A DNA stretch of 18,857 nucleotides, from contig CANMFV010000003.1 of the NCBI GenBank assembly GCA_947496835.1, forward strand, positions 1 through 18,857. The letters are read 5' to 3'. The notes beneath the pieces were generated by a model that was not told where the DNA came from, did no database searches, and worked only from the letters and a program-made list of their open reading frames with translations. This document shows, in pieces, positions 7,302-14,702 of this stretch (positions are counted from its first letter, which is position 1; every line of letters begins with the position of its first letter). The DNA is from Flavobacteriales bacterium. Its GTDB lineage: Bacteria > Bacteroidota > Bacteroidia > Flavobacteriales_D > Crocinitomicaceae. The position numbers and the translations under genes were made by a program.

Positions 7302-7739
7302 ATGAGTGCTACTGACAAACAAAATCGCTACGACAAAGCTTACCTTAGACTTGCCTTAAGTTGGGCTCAGCTTTCTCACTGCGCACGTAAAAAAGTAGGG
7401 GCAATCATCGTAAAAGATTCCATTATTATTTCAGACGGATATAACGGTACTCCTGCCGGATTCGATAATTGCTGTGAAAATGAAGAAGGTCAAACTCAGT
7501 GGTATGTTTTACACGCCGAAGCGAATGCCATTCTGAAAGTGGCCAGATCATCAAATAATTGTAAAGATGCAACATTGTATTTAACACATTCACCTTGCAA
7601 AGATTGTAGTAAACTCGTTTTACAATCTGGAATTACCCGATTAGTCTACCAAGAAGCCTACAAAGATACCTCTGGAATAGATTTTCTCAAAAGTGCTGGA
7701 TTAGAAGTGGTTCAATTAGAAAAATGTGACGATGTCTGA
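7302..7739 (+). CDS. dCMP deaminase family protein (ComEB-like)
   Basis: A zinc-dependent deoxycytidylate deaminase that converts dCMP to dUMP for thymidylate synthesis. Zinc ligands and the catalytic Glu are visible as HAE (His71, Glu73) and PCKDC (Cys99, Cys102). The substrate-side motif YNGTPAGFDNC is that of dCMP deaminases rather than free cytidine deaminases. Its 145 residues match the family length. It starts 12 bases after the previous gene and its stop overlaps the protease start by eight bases (ATGTCTGA). It has no evident link to the oxidase beyond co-transcription. Confidence 0.92.
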   Translation: MSATDKQNRYDKAYLRLALSWAQLSHCARKKVGAIIVKDSIIISDGYNGTPAGFDNCCENEEGQTQWYVLHAEANAILKVARSSNNCKDATLYLTHSPCKDCSKLVLQSGITRLVYQEAYKDTSGIDFLKSAGLEVVQLEKCDDV

Positions 7740-9303
7740 AGAAACAAAAAACAACTACATTCTGCCCATTATTATTTCCATTGTATTAGCAAGTGGTATT
7801 GTCGGTGGACAACTCTTAACGAACGTCAGCAAAAAGTCTACTGGTGAAATCCAAAAACTAGAAGACATCTTATCGCTTCTAGATAAAAATTATGTCGATA
7901 AAGTGGATAAGGACGCTGTTTTTGAAGCTACGATTTCAGATATGCTTCACAAATTAGACCCGCACAGTAATTACATCGCCGCAAAGGATATGAAGTCCAT
8001 GAATGAATCCATCGAAGGAAAATTCGGTGGCGTTGGTATTCGGTTTTTACTTTTACGCGATACAATCTGTGTCACCAATATCATTCCTAATTCCCCATCT
8101 CAAGTCGCAGGAGTTAAAGCCGGGGATAAAATCATAAAAGTAAATGGGAAAAAACTCCATGGAAAAAACATTACAAACGACATGGTTCTTGCCTCTTTGA
8201 AAGGTGAGCCGGGGACATCTGTTGCCGTGACAATCGCACGTGGGAAAAGACGAATGAATGTCAATTTAGTTCGAGGAATTATCCCTATCTCTTCTATTCC
8301 ATGCGCCTACATGTTAGATAAACAAACGGGATACATTCTTATCACTGAATTTTCCCAAGTGACGGTAGAAGAATTTTACAACGAAAGTTCCAAACTTGTC
8401 AAACAAGGCATGACTAAATTAGTGTTGGATTTACGAAATAATCCAGGAGGAGTAATGGCTTCAGCCATTGAAATTGCCGATGCTTTTTTAGCTAAAAACA
8501 ACATGATTCTGAAATCAAAAGGAAAAAATGAAGGAGAACATACGTATTATTCAACTTCCGGCGGACACCTAGAAAAAACGAAAGTTGTCGTTCTCATCAA
8601 TGCACATTCCGCATCAGCAAGCGAAATTTTAGCAGGGGCTCTTCAAGACAACGACAGAGGTATTATTGTAGGACGCAGGTCCTATGGTAAAGGGCTGATT
8701 CAGAAAGATGAAGTGCTGAGAGATGGCAGTAACCTCCGCTTGACGATTGCACGTTATTACACACCTTCTGGACGTTGCATCCAACGTTCATATAAAGGCG
8801 GCTATGATAATTACATGAAAGATGAAGAACGCATTACAAGAAATGAGTTCTTTAAACCTGATAGTTCCATATTTGTCGATTCTCTGAAATTCAAAACCAA
8901 ACATGGTAGAACTGTCTATGGCGGTGGTGGTATCATGCCCGACGTTTTTATACCGGGTGATACATCAGGTGCCTCTTTTTACTTCAGTGAATTACAATGG
9001 AGTGGAGCACCTAGAGCATTTGCTTTCGACTTTATGCAACAAAACAGATCGAAATGGTCAACGGCGAAAGACTTTGTTCATCAGTTTCAAGTGAGTGATG
9101 AATTATTAAAGAAATTTATTTCATTCGCGCAAAAAGAATTTCTTGTGCAAAAAGACGCCCTGGGGTTTGCAACGAGTAAAGAGTTAATAAGACGTGCGTT
9201 AAAAGCAGAAATTGCAAGCCAAAATTGGACAGAAGAAGGATACTACAGAGTTCTTAATCCATTTGACAAAGAACTGACAAAGGCTATCTCGTGTTTCAAA
9301 TAA
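7732..9303 (+). CDS. S41 family C-terminal processing protease (CtpA/Prc type)
   Basis: A periplasmic serine protease anchored by an N-terminal helix (about 9-30). A PDZ domain follows (about 95-180, with GKFGGVGIRF and AGVKAGDKI), then the S41 catalytic domain. The Ser-Lys dyad is Ser295 in HSASASE and Lys320 in SYGKG, 25 residues apart as in Prc and CtpB. LRNNPGG is also typical. The C-terminal 120 or so residues form the extension common in Bacteroidota homologs. The ATG at 7732 is preferred over a GTG two codons upstream because it lies in the eight-base overlap with the deaminase stop. These proteases trim C-termini of periplasmic or outer-membrane substrates. Confidence 0.93.
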   Translation: MSEETKNNYILPIIISIVLASGIVGGQLLTNVSKKSTGEIQKLEDILSLLDKNYVDKVDKDAVFEATISDMLHKLDPHSNYIAAKDMKSMNESIEGKFGGVGIRFLLLRDTICVTNIIPNSPSQVAGVKAGDKIIKVNGKKLHGKNITNDMVLASLKGEPGTSVAVTIARGKRRMNVNLVRGIIPISSIPCAYMLDKQTGYILITEFSQVTVEEFYNESSKLVKQGMTKLVLDLRNNPGGVMASAIEIADAFLAKNNMILKSKGKNEGEHTYYSTSGGHLEKTKVVVLINAHSASASEILAGALQDNDRGIIVGRRSYGKGLIQKDEVLRDGSNLRLTIARYYTPSGRCIQRSYKGGYDNYMKDEERITRNEFFKPDSSIFVDSLKFKTKHGRTVYGGGGIMPDVFIPGDTSGASFYFSELQWSGAPRAFAFDFMQQNRSKWSTAKDFVHQFQVSDELLKKFISFAQKEFLVQKDALGFATSKELIRRALKAEIASQNWTEEGYYRVLNPFDKELTKAISCFK

Positions 9304-9341
9304 ATCATTTATTTTTTTCGCTCAGAAAGAAATAAAATGAT
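9304..9341. terminator. A/T-rich hairpin between convergent genes, possible terminator
   Basis: Bases 9304-9319 pair with 9325-9341 as 15 Watson-Crick pairs and one G-U pair, with a single bulged A and the loop GCTCA. It begins one base after the protease stop and would serve both strands. It lacks a run of T after the stem in either direction, so termination is not certain; it could also protect 3' ends. Confidence 0.45.
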
Positions 9342-9422
9342 AAAAACTCCAACCATTCCAAGCACGGTGCATATTGCCACCCAAAAGGTGCTTCCTATTG
9401 CTAAAGGTAAAAGTATTTCCAT
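9309..9422 (-). CDS. Possible 37-residue single-helix membrane protein
   Basis: A short frame from ATG (9420-9422) to TAA (9309-9311) on the minus strand encodes one long hydrophobic helix (about residues 3-31) with a basic end SERKK. A near-consensus -7 element TAATTTTC (9435-9442) lies 12 bases upstream. The composition (acidic first residues, one helix, Lys/Arg tail) is that of genuine small membrane proteins. Against it, the last ten or so codons lie in the hairpin at 9304-9341 and I recognise no family. The rest of the gap between the protease and the next gene (9423-9571) holds only a 22-codon hydrophobic frame at 9440-9508, also on the minus strand. Confidence 0.35.
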   Translation of the reverse strand: MEILLPLAIGSTFWVAICTVLGMVGVFIILFLSERKK

Positions 9423-9571
9423 GGTGTTTTTTATGAAAATTAATCGATAATCACATACGACTCATTCAAAATGAACATTGATAGGAAAAGAATTATCAAA
9501 CAAGCCATGTTAACGATAATAACTTGATTATTAGAACAATTAAATGAAATACAGTAAACAGAATAATGGGC

Positions 9572-10429
9572 TTAAAACAATTTTTCTTCCCAACCTTCTG
9601 CTTGATTTTCCGATATTAAACCCAAATCCAGTAATTCAGAAACCACTTTTCCAAAGTCTTGATGATCCACTTCCTTCCCATAATTCCATTCTGTCTGAGC
9701 TAACCATTGTTCCACTTGCTCTTGAGGTAGCGCATACCTCCACGCAAATTGTTCTGCTGAATTCGACAAATGTTTGAGGCGATACGCTTCTTTTTGAACA
9801 ACCGTCACCACTTCCTGCAACAATGATTCATTGGAATGAAACAATTCCTTTCTTACCGCAATGACAAAACATGGCCATGGAGTAAGAACCTCATCCAATA
9901 AACGACATTTGCCTTGATCTACAAAAGGTGAAGTAGTGTATTTTTCCCAGAGAAATCCCTGAGCTTCTCCATTGTTCAATGCCCAAATTCCACCATAAAC
10001 GTCTCCCACAACATTAAAATTTAATGTATCAAGGTTCCATTTTTCCTGCTGTGCTTTTACAAATGCCATTAAGTGTGAACCTGATCCTTCTCGCGATATA
10101 GCAAATGTTTTCCCATTTAAATCACTTAATTCTTTTATCGACTGATCTACGGGGACATGAAGGCCCCAACACAACGGACTTGCAACATACACATTTAGTA
10201 TTTTTGCTTCAAGACCTTGCAAAATAGCGCGGGTAATTCCTTCCGTTAAAAGGACGGCGATATCAATGGATCCCGCCTGAAGTCCTTTAATCATCTGTCC
10301 TGTACCACCCGTCATATCGGACCAATGCAATTCAACACCTAAAGACTGAAACGCTCCCTCTTCGATGGCATTACGCCACGGAAGATTAAAATGTTCTGGC
10401 ACACCCCCTATTTTAAATCGCTTCATCAT
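9572..10429 (-). CDS. Type 2 periplasmic-binding-fold protein without signal peptide
   Basis: A 285-residue protein with the fold of substrate-binding proteins of the nitrate/sulfonate/thiamine-precursor type (PBP2). Typical elements are GGTGQM (41-46), the QAGSIDIAVL strand (51-60), SREGSGSHL in the ligand cleft (112-120) and a GFLWEKYTTSP segment (158-168). The N-terminus (MMKRFKIGGVPEHF) is not a signal peptide, so it is expected in the cytosol. This combination resembles the Ca3427-like group known from fungi and bacteria; that match is from memory. Its start overlaps the stop of the ABC exporter by four bases (ATGA), so the two are translated together. The ligand is unknown. Confidence 0.78.
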   Translation of the reverse strand: MMKRFKIGGVPEHFNLPWRNAIEEGAFQSLGVELHWSDMTGGTGQMIKGLQAGSIDIAVLLTEGITRAILQGLEAKILNVYVASPLCWGLHVPVDQSIKELSDLNGKTFAISREGSGSHLMAFVKAQQEKWNLDTLNFNVVGDVYGGIWALNNGEAQGFLWEKYTTSPFVDQGKCRLLDEVLTPWPCFVIAVRKELFHSNESLLQEVVTVVQKEAYRLKHLSNSAEQFAWRYALPQEQVEQWLAQTEWNYGKEVDHQDFGKVVSELLDLGLISENQAEGWEEKLF

Positions 10430-12198
10430 TCGTTTTGATTAAAAAATTGCATGTCATACAAGCGTTTATAATATCCATTCTCCAGTTGCAGCAATTCCTG
10501 GTGGTTTCCTATTTCGACCAATTCTCCTTTTTCCATCACCACAATTCGATCCGCCTTTTGAATGGTTGACAATCGATGCGCAATGACAATCGAAGTTCTA
10601 CCTGTTGTGATTTTCTCTGTTGCACGCTGTATCAATTGTTCACTTTCGCTGTCAACACTAGACGTCGCTTCATCTAAAATTAAAATTTGGGGCGAATAAA
10701 TGTAGGCGCGAATAAATGCAATTAATTGCCGTTGCCCAACAGACAACATCCCTCCTCTTTCTCCAATTTCGTGCTGATAATTGCCTGGTAAATTCATGAT
10801 GAACTCATGTGCGCCAACAGCCTTTGCCGCAGATTCAACATCCTCCATTGTAAACTGTGGGTCACCAAGCGTAATGTTTGAGAAAATGCTACCAGAAAAA
10901 AGAAAAACATCTTGTAATACAATCGCAATGTTTTTTCTTAACTCAGACAATTGGATGTCCTGAATGGGAACAGTTCCAATACGTATTTCACCAGAATCAT
11001 GTTCATAAAAACGACCAAGTAAATTTACAATCGAGGTTTTACCTGCTCCAGTTGCACCGACAAACGCCACCGTTTCACCATGGTTTATTACCAGATTCAC
11101 GTTCTTTAGTACCGGACTTCCTTCAACATAAGAAAAATTCACGTTTTCGAAATGAACAGGCTGTGCAAAATCTACATTAGTCAAATTACCACTTTGCTGC
11201 AAATCTGCTTGTTCATCAAGCACGTCAAACACCCTTTCTGCCCGAACTGTTCCGCGTTGGAGAATATTGAATTTATCAGCAAGTTGCCTAATCGGACGAT
11301 ATAATTGATTAATCCACAACGTGAAGGCAAACACCTCTCCATACATCGAACGAATTTCAACAGATGATTTGCCAGATACATGAAGTGCGCCCCAAACCAA
11401 CAGGAATGCAATGGATAAGGAACTGAGGATGTCAACAATGGGGAAGAAGATAGAGTTAGCCCATACTGCCTGAATATGCGCTTGTTTATGTCCTTCATTA
11501 ATCTTTTCGAATCGTTTAAATTCTTCCCTTTCACGATTAAACAACTGAACAACACTCATTCCACTCAATCGTTCTTGAACAAATGTGTTTAACCTTGTCA
11601 CAGCAACACGTTCTTTTTGAAAAGAATCCTTCATTGATTTAGCGAAAATCTTTGTTGCAAGCAGTAAAAACGGAATTGGAACCAAAGTCATCCATGCTAA
11701 TTCCCAATTATTCAGGAACATCAGGGATAAAATAAAGACCAACGAAAATAAATCCGAAATAATTTCCATGATTCCAGACGAAAAGACCTCCGTTATTGCC
11801 TCCATATCGGAGACAACACGCGTCACCATTGCACCGACGGGATTTTTATCAAAATATGACATTCGCAAACGAAGAAAATGTTCAATGATTTTCTTTCTCA
11901 AATCGCGTATAACTGATTGTGCCAATAAGTTAGAAAAATAAGATGAAATAAGTTGAAGAAATCCTTCCACCACCATTACACCGAGTAAGAGTAATGACCA
12001 CCAAAGTAACATGGATGGATTTTGTGTTTCCACTATGTATTTGTCAACCATTCTTCCAATTAACAATGGACGTAATGGGCCCGGAATGGACAATAAAAGT
12101 ACCGAAATGAGTGCAATCGTTAAATACTTGCGGTAAGGCTTCGCAAAAAACAATAAGCGTTTAATTAGCTTTTTTTTCGGTGATTGATTTGACTTCAT
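10426..12198 (-). CDS. ABC exporter, fused membrane and ATPase domains (MsbA/BmrA-like)
   Basis: A half-transporter of 590 residues working as a dimer. Six transmembrane helices span about 22-315, followed by an ATP-binding domain from about 345. Walker A is GATGAGKT (381-388), the Q-loop is Gln429, the signature is LSVGQ (485-489), Walker B is ILILDE (505-510) and the H-loop is His541. All catalytic residues are intact. The family exports lipids, drugs or peptides; the substrate cannot be read from sequence. A -7 element lies 10 bases before its ATG, and the promoter region is shared back-to-back with prs. It is coupled to the downstream binding-fold gene. Confidence 0.93.
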   Translation of the reverse strand: MKSNQSPKKKLIKRLLFFAKPYRKYLTIALISVLLLSIPGPLRPLLIGRMVDKYIVETQNPSMLLWWSLLLLGVMVVEGFLQLISSYFSNLLAQSVIRDLRKKIIEHFLRLRMSYFDKNPVGAMVTRVVSDMEAITEVFSSGIMEIISDLFSLVFILSLMFLNNWELAWMTLVPIPFLLLATKIFAKSMKDSFQKERVAVTRLNTFVQERLSGMSVVQLFNREREEFKRFEKINEGHKQAHIQAVWANSIFFPIVDILSSLSIAFLLVWGALHVSGKSSVEIRSMYGEVFAFTLWINQLYRPIRQLADKFNILQRGTVRAERVFDVLDEQADLQQSGNLTNVDFAQPVHFENVNFSYVEGSPVLKNVNLVINHGETVAFVGATGAGKTSIVNLLGRFYEHDSGEIRIGTVPIQDIQLSELRKNIAIVLQDVFLFSGSIFSNITLGDPQFTMEDVESAAKAVGAHEFIMNLPGNYQHEIGERGGMLSVGQRQLIAFIRAYIYSPQILILDEATSSVDSESEQLIQRATEKITTGRTSIVIAHRLSTIQKADRIVVMEKGELVEIGNHQELLQLENGYYKRLYDMQFFNQNE

Positions 12199-12208
12199 GT
12201 TCGGTTCA

Positions 12209-12216
12209 CAAAATTA
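12209..12216 (-). promoter_or_regulatory. -7 element TAATTTTG for the ABC exporter
   Basis: An exact TAnnTTTG match on the minus strand, with ten bases to the ATG at 12198. No convincing TTTG -33 element at 19-base spacing is visible. It forms a divergent promoter pair with prs within 119 bases. Confidence 0.55.
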
Positions 12217-12275
12217 ACGCAATTAACCAATAAACGCATTGTAATGAAAGGGCTAAGTACAAGTTAATAGCTGCA

Positions 12276-12307
12276 TTTTGTAGAAACTTTTATTATCGCT
12301 ATCTTTG
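12276..12307 (+). promoter_or_regulatory. Full Bacteroidota promoter for prs
   Basis: TTTTG at 12276-12280, a spacer of 19 bases, then TATCTTTG at 12300-12307. Both elements and the spacing match the Bacteroidota consensus (TTTG, N19, TAnnTTTG). The TTG start codon lies ten bases after the -7 box, so the leader is only a few bases long. Confidence 0.8.
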
Positions 12308-12317
12308 CGTTCAATTT

Positions 12318-13256
12318 TTGGAAAACGTGGGAGTAAAAATATTTGCCGGTAGATCATCAGAAGCCTTAGCTACTAAAGTGGCGGAAAATTTTGGGGTTAA
12401 ACTTGGGGACGTGAAAGTAAGTGTTTTCAGTGATGGAGAATTTCAACCCTCATTTGAAGAAACTGTTCGTGGACAAGACGTTTTTATCGTTCAATCAACC
12501 ATGCCGCCTACAGAAAATTTATTCGAATTACTATTGTTGGTTGATGCTGCGCGTCGTGCTTCTGCTCGAAAAATTATTACCGTTATTCCTTATTTTGGTT
12601 TTGCGCGTCAAGACAGAAAAGATAAACCGCGTGTTGCCATTGGTGCAAAGCTTGTAGCGAACATGTTAATGGCGGCGGGTGTTGACCGTGTTATGACAAT
12701 GGACTTACACGCTGACCAAATCCAAGGGTTTTTTGAAGTTCCCGTTGATCATTTGTATGCTTCAACGTTATTTTTAGCAGAAATTGAAAAATTAGACACA
12801 TCAAATTTAGTGGTTGCTGCACCAGATGCAGGAGGAGCTAAACGAGCTAATTCTTATGCAAAGAACTTGAATTGCGGATTAGCATTGTGTCACAAACACC
12901 GCAAAAAACCAAATGAAATTGCCGAAATGACTGTCATCGGAGACGTTGATGGAAAAGACGTAATCATTATTGACGATATGTGTGATACTGCAGGAACATT
13001 AACCACTGCAGCAGACCTATTGATTGAAAAAGGAGCGAAAAGTGTTCGCGCATTCTGTACACACGCAGTTTTAAGTGGTCCAGCTTACGAACGCATTGAA
13101 AATTCTCAATTAACCGAACTAATTGTTACTGATACGATTCCAATGTCACAACAAAGTGACAAAATTCGTGTCATCACTGTAGCTGAACTCTTTGGAGACG
13201 TCATCAAACGTCTCGTAAATAATGAGTCTATTAGTTCCCATTTTGTAATCTCTTAA
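12318..13256 (+). CDS. prs: Ribose-phosphate pyrophosphokinase (PRPP synthase)
   Basis: Makes PRPP from ribose 5-phosphate and ATP for purine, pyrimidine, His, Trp and NAD synthesis. Visible motifs are KIFAGRSS at the N-terminus, FGFARQDRKDK (93-103), the DLHADQIQGFF segment with His131, DAGGAKRAN (170-178) and the PRPP loop DVIIIDDMCDTAGT (214-227). Its 312 residues are the usual length. No ATG is available at the right place; TTG at 12318 or GTG at 12327 must be used. TTG is preferred because it lies ten bases after the -7 box, as at two other starts here. It is followed by rplY 10 bases later. Confidence 0.95.
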   Translation: MENVGVKIFAGRSSEALATKVAENFGVKLGDVKVSVFSDGEFQPSFEETVRGQDVFIVQSTMPPTENLFELLLLVDAARRASARKIITVIPYFGFARQDRKDKPRVAIGAKLVANMLMAAGVDRVMTMDLHADQIQGFFEVPVDHLYASTLFLAEIEKLDTSNLVVAAPDAGGAKRANSYAKNLNCGLALCHKHRKKPNEIAEMTVIGDVDGKDVIIIDDMCDTAGTLTTAADLLIEKGAKSVRAFCTHAVLSGPAYERIENSQLTELIVTDTIPMSQQSDKIRVITVAELFGDVIKRLVNNESISSHFVIS

Positions 13257-13266
13257 TTAAATATAC

Positions 13267-13857
13267 ATGAAAACAGCACATTTGAGCGGTTCGCTTAGAA
13301 CGAACGTAGGGAAAAAGGATGCTGCCAGCTTAAGAAATGCTGGTCAAGTTCCTTGTGTGCTTTACGGCCAAGGTGAGCAAACTCACTTCTCAGTAAAGCG
13401 AACTGAAATGGACAAAATTGTTTATTCACCGGAAGTTTTCCAAGTTGCCTTGGATATCGATGGGAAAAAAGCAATGGCAATCATTCGTGAGTTGCAACAA
13501 CATCCAACAAAAGACACGATTCAACACGTTGACTTTTTGGAATTAAGCGACACAAAAACTGTTCGCATTAAACTTCCAGTTAGATTAACCGGATCTTCTC
13601 GTGGTGTATTGGCCGGTGGTAAATTAATGACCGTTTTCCGATCATTGCAATGCGAAGGATTAGCAAAAGACCTTCCAGATGCAATTACGTTAGATATTTC
13701 TAAATTACGCATCGGACAATCTATCCGTGTAAACAGCATTGAAATTCCAGGTGTTACTTTATTAGACCCTGCAAATGCAGTTGTTGTTTCCGTTAAAATG
13801 GCTCGTGGTGCTGTTAAAGGTGCCGATGCTGACGACGAGGAAGAAGAAGAAGCATAA
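13267..13857 (+). CDS. rplY: 50S ribosomal protein L25/general stress protein Ctc
   Basis: Binds 5S rRNA in the large subunit. The N-terminal L25 domain (about 5-92) contains LRNAGQVPCVLYG and QHPTKDTIQHVDF, and the C-terminal TL5/Ctc domain (about 96-185) contains VRLTGSSRGVLAGG. The protein ends in an acidic run DADDEEEEEA, common in this long form. The prs-rplY pair is a frequent arrangement in Bacteroidota. A strong terminator follows, so the pair forms a two-gene unit. Confidence 0.95.
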   Translation: MKTAHLSGSLRTNVGKKDAASLRNAGQVPCVLYGQGEQTHFSVKRTEMDKIVYSPEVFQVALDIDGKKAMAIIRELQQHPTKDTIQHVDFLELSDTKTVRIKLPVRLTGSSRGVLAGGKLMTVFRSLQCEGLAKDLPDAITLDISKLRIGQSIRVNSIEIPGVTLLDPANAVVVSVKMARGAVKGADADDEEEEEA

Positions 13858-13890
13858 AAACATCGTTGATGTTTACCATCAAATGATACT

Positions 13891-13917
13891 AAACCGCCCT
13901 AGTGGCGGTTTTTTTTT
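13891..13917 (+). terminator. Rho-independent terminator after rplY
   Basis: An 8-bp stem AAACCGCC/GGCGGTTT with loop CTAGT is followed by a long T run. A smaller hairpin (TTGATG, loop TTTAC, CATCAA at 13866-13882) lies between it and the stop codon. Confidence 0.92.
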
Positions 13918-13970
13918 GCCCAAATAAAAAGATAATCAATGACATCGTTTTCGAATTGATAATTGTTCCT

Positions 13971-13978
13971 TAATTTCG
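13971..13978 (+). promoter_or_regulatory. -7-like element TAATTTCG for the GT2/pyrC operon
   Basis: Seven of eight positions match TAnnTTTG. A T run (GTTTTCG, about 13947-13953) lies near the expected -33 position. Ten bases separate the box from the ATG at 13989, as at prs and the ABC exporter. Confidence 0.5.
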
Positions 13979-13988
13979 TTCCATCCGT

Positions 13989-14702
13989 ATGGCAACTAAA
14001 TCAATTGTTATTATCCCAACTTACAATGAACTCGACAATGTCGGGCCTATGGTTAATGCGATACTTGCACTAAAAAGAAATTTTGACATCCTTTTCATTG
14101 ATGATCAATCACCAGACGGAACAGCTACTGAAATAGAAAAATTACAAGCAAAGCATCCGGAACAAATACACTTAGAAAAAAGACCTGGGAAACTTGGACT
14201 TGGAACAGCATACATTCATGGTTTTAAGTGGGCAATGTCCAACAACTATGATTACATTATTGAAATGGATTGCGATTTCTCACACAATCCAAGCGACCTC
14301 ATACGACTATTAGAAAGTTGTGAGTCAGGTGTGGATGTGGCAATTGGTTCAAGATATTGTCGAGGTGGACATGTAAAAAACTGGCCCTTAAAACGGATAT
14401 TAATGAGTTATTTCGCCAGTGTTTATGTACGCATCATTTTAATGATTGGCATAAAAGACACCACTGCTGGATTCAAGTGTTACAGAGCAGAAGTATTGAA
14501 AACCATCAAACTAGACAATATCACATTTAAAGGATATGCCTTTCAAATTTGCATGAAATATGCAGCATTAAAACATGGTTTTATCGTGAAAGAAATTCCC
14601 ATTACTTTCGTTGACCGCATTGTAGGCGAGTCAAAAATGTCAACAGGAATATTCAAAGAAGCATTCCTTGGAGTGTGGAAAATGCGCAAAATGAAATTAT
14701 GA
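13989..14702 (+). CDS. GT2 glycosyltransferase, polyprenol-phosphate mannose synthase-like
   Basis: A soluble GT-A enzyme of 237 residues resembling dolichyl-phosphate mannose synthase Dpm1. It shows IIPTYNE at the N-terminus (8-14), DDQSPDGT (38-45) and the metal/nucleotide motif MDCDFSHNP (93-101). The helix-rich region near 125-160 (SRYCRGG, NWPLKR) is typical. There is no C-terminal membrane domain, as in single-domain Dpm1. It probably charges a polyprenyl phosphate with a sugar, perhaps mannose, for surface glycans or protein glycosylation. The stop overlaps the pyrC start by four bases (ATGA). Donor and acceptor are inferred from the family. Confidence 0.88.
   Translation: MATKSIVIIPTYNELDNVGPMVNAILALKRNFDILFIDDQSPDGTATEIEKLQAKHPEQIHLEKRPGKLGLGTAYIHGFKWAMSNNYDYIIEMDCDFSHNPSDLIRLLESCESGVDVAIGSRYCRGGHVKNWPLKRILMSYFASVYVRIILMIGIKDTTAGFKCYRAEVLKTIKLDNITFKGYAFQICMKYAALKHGFIVKEIPITFVDRIVGESKMSTGIFKEAFLGVWKMRKMKL

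Noticed and set aside
9544..9777. Plus-strand frame of 77 codons starting in the gap after the protease
   Set aside because: It runs antisense through the end of the binding-fold gene and has no recognisable features.
11181..11555. Minus-strand frame of 124 codons inside the ABC exporter
   Set aside because: It is an alternative frame of a gene whose own frame has every catalytic motif of the family.
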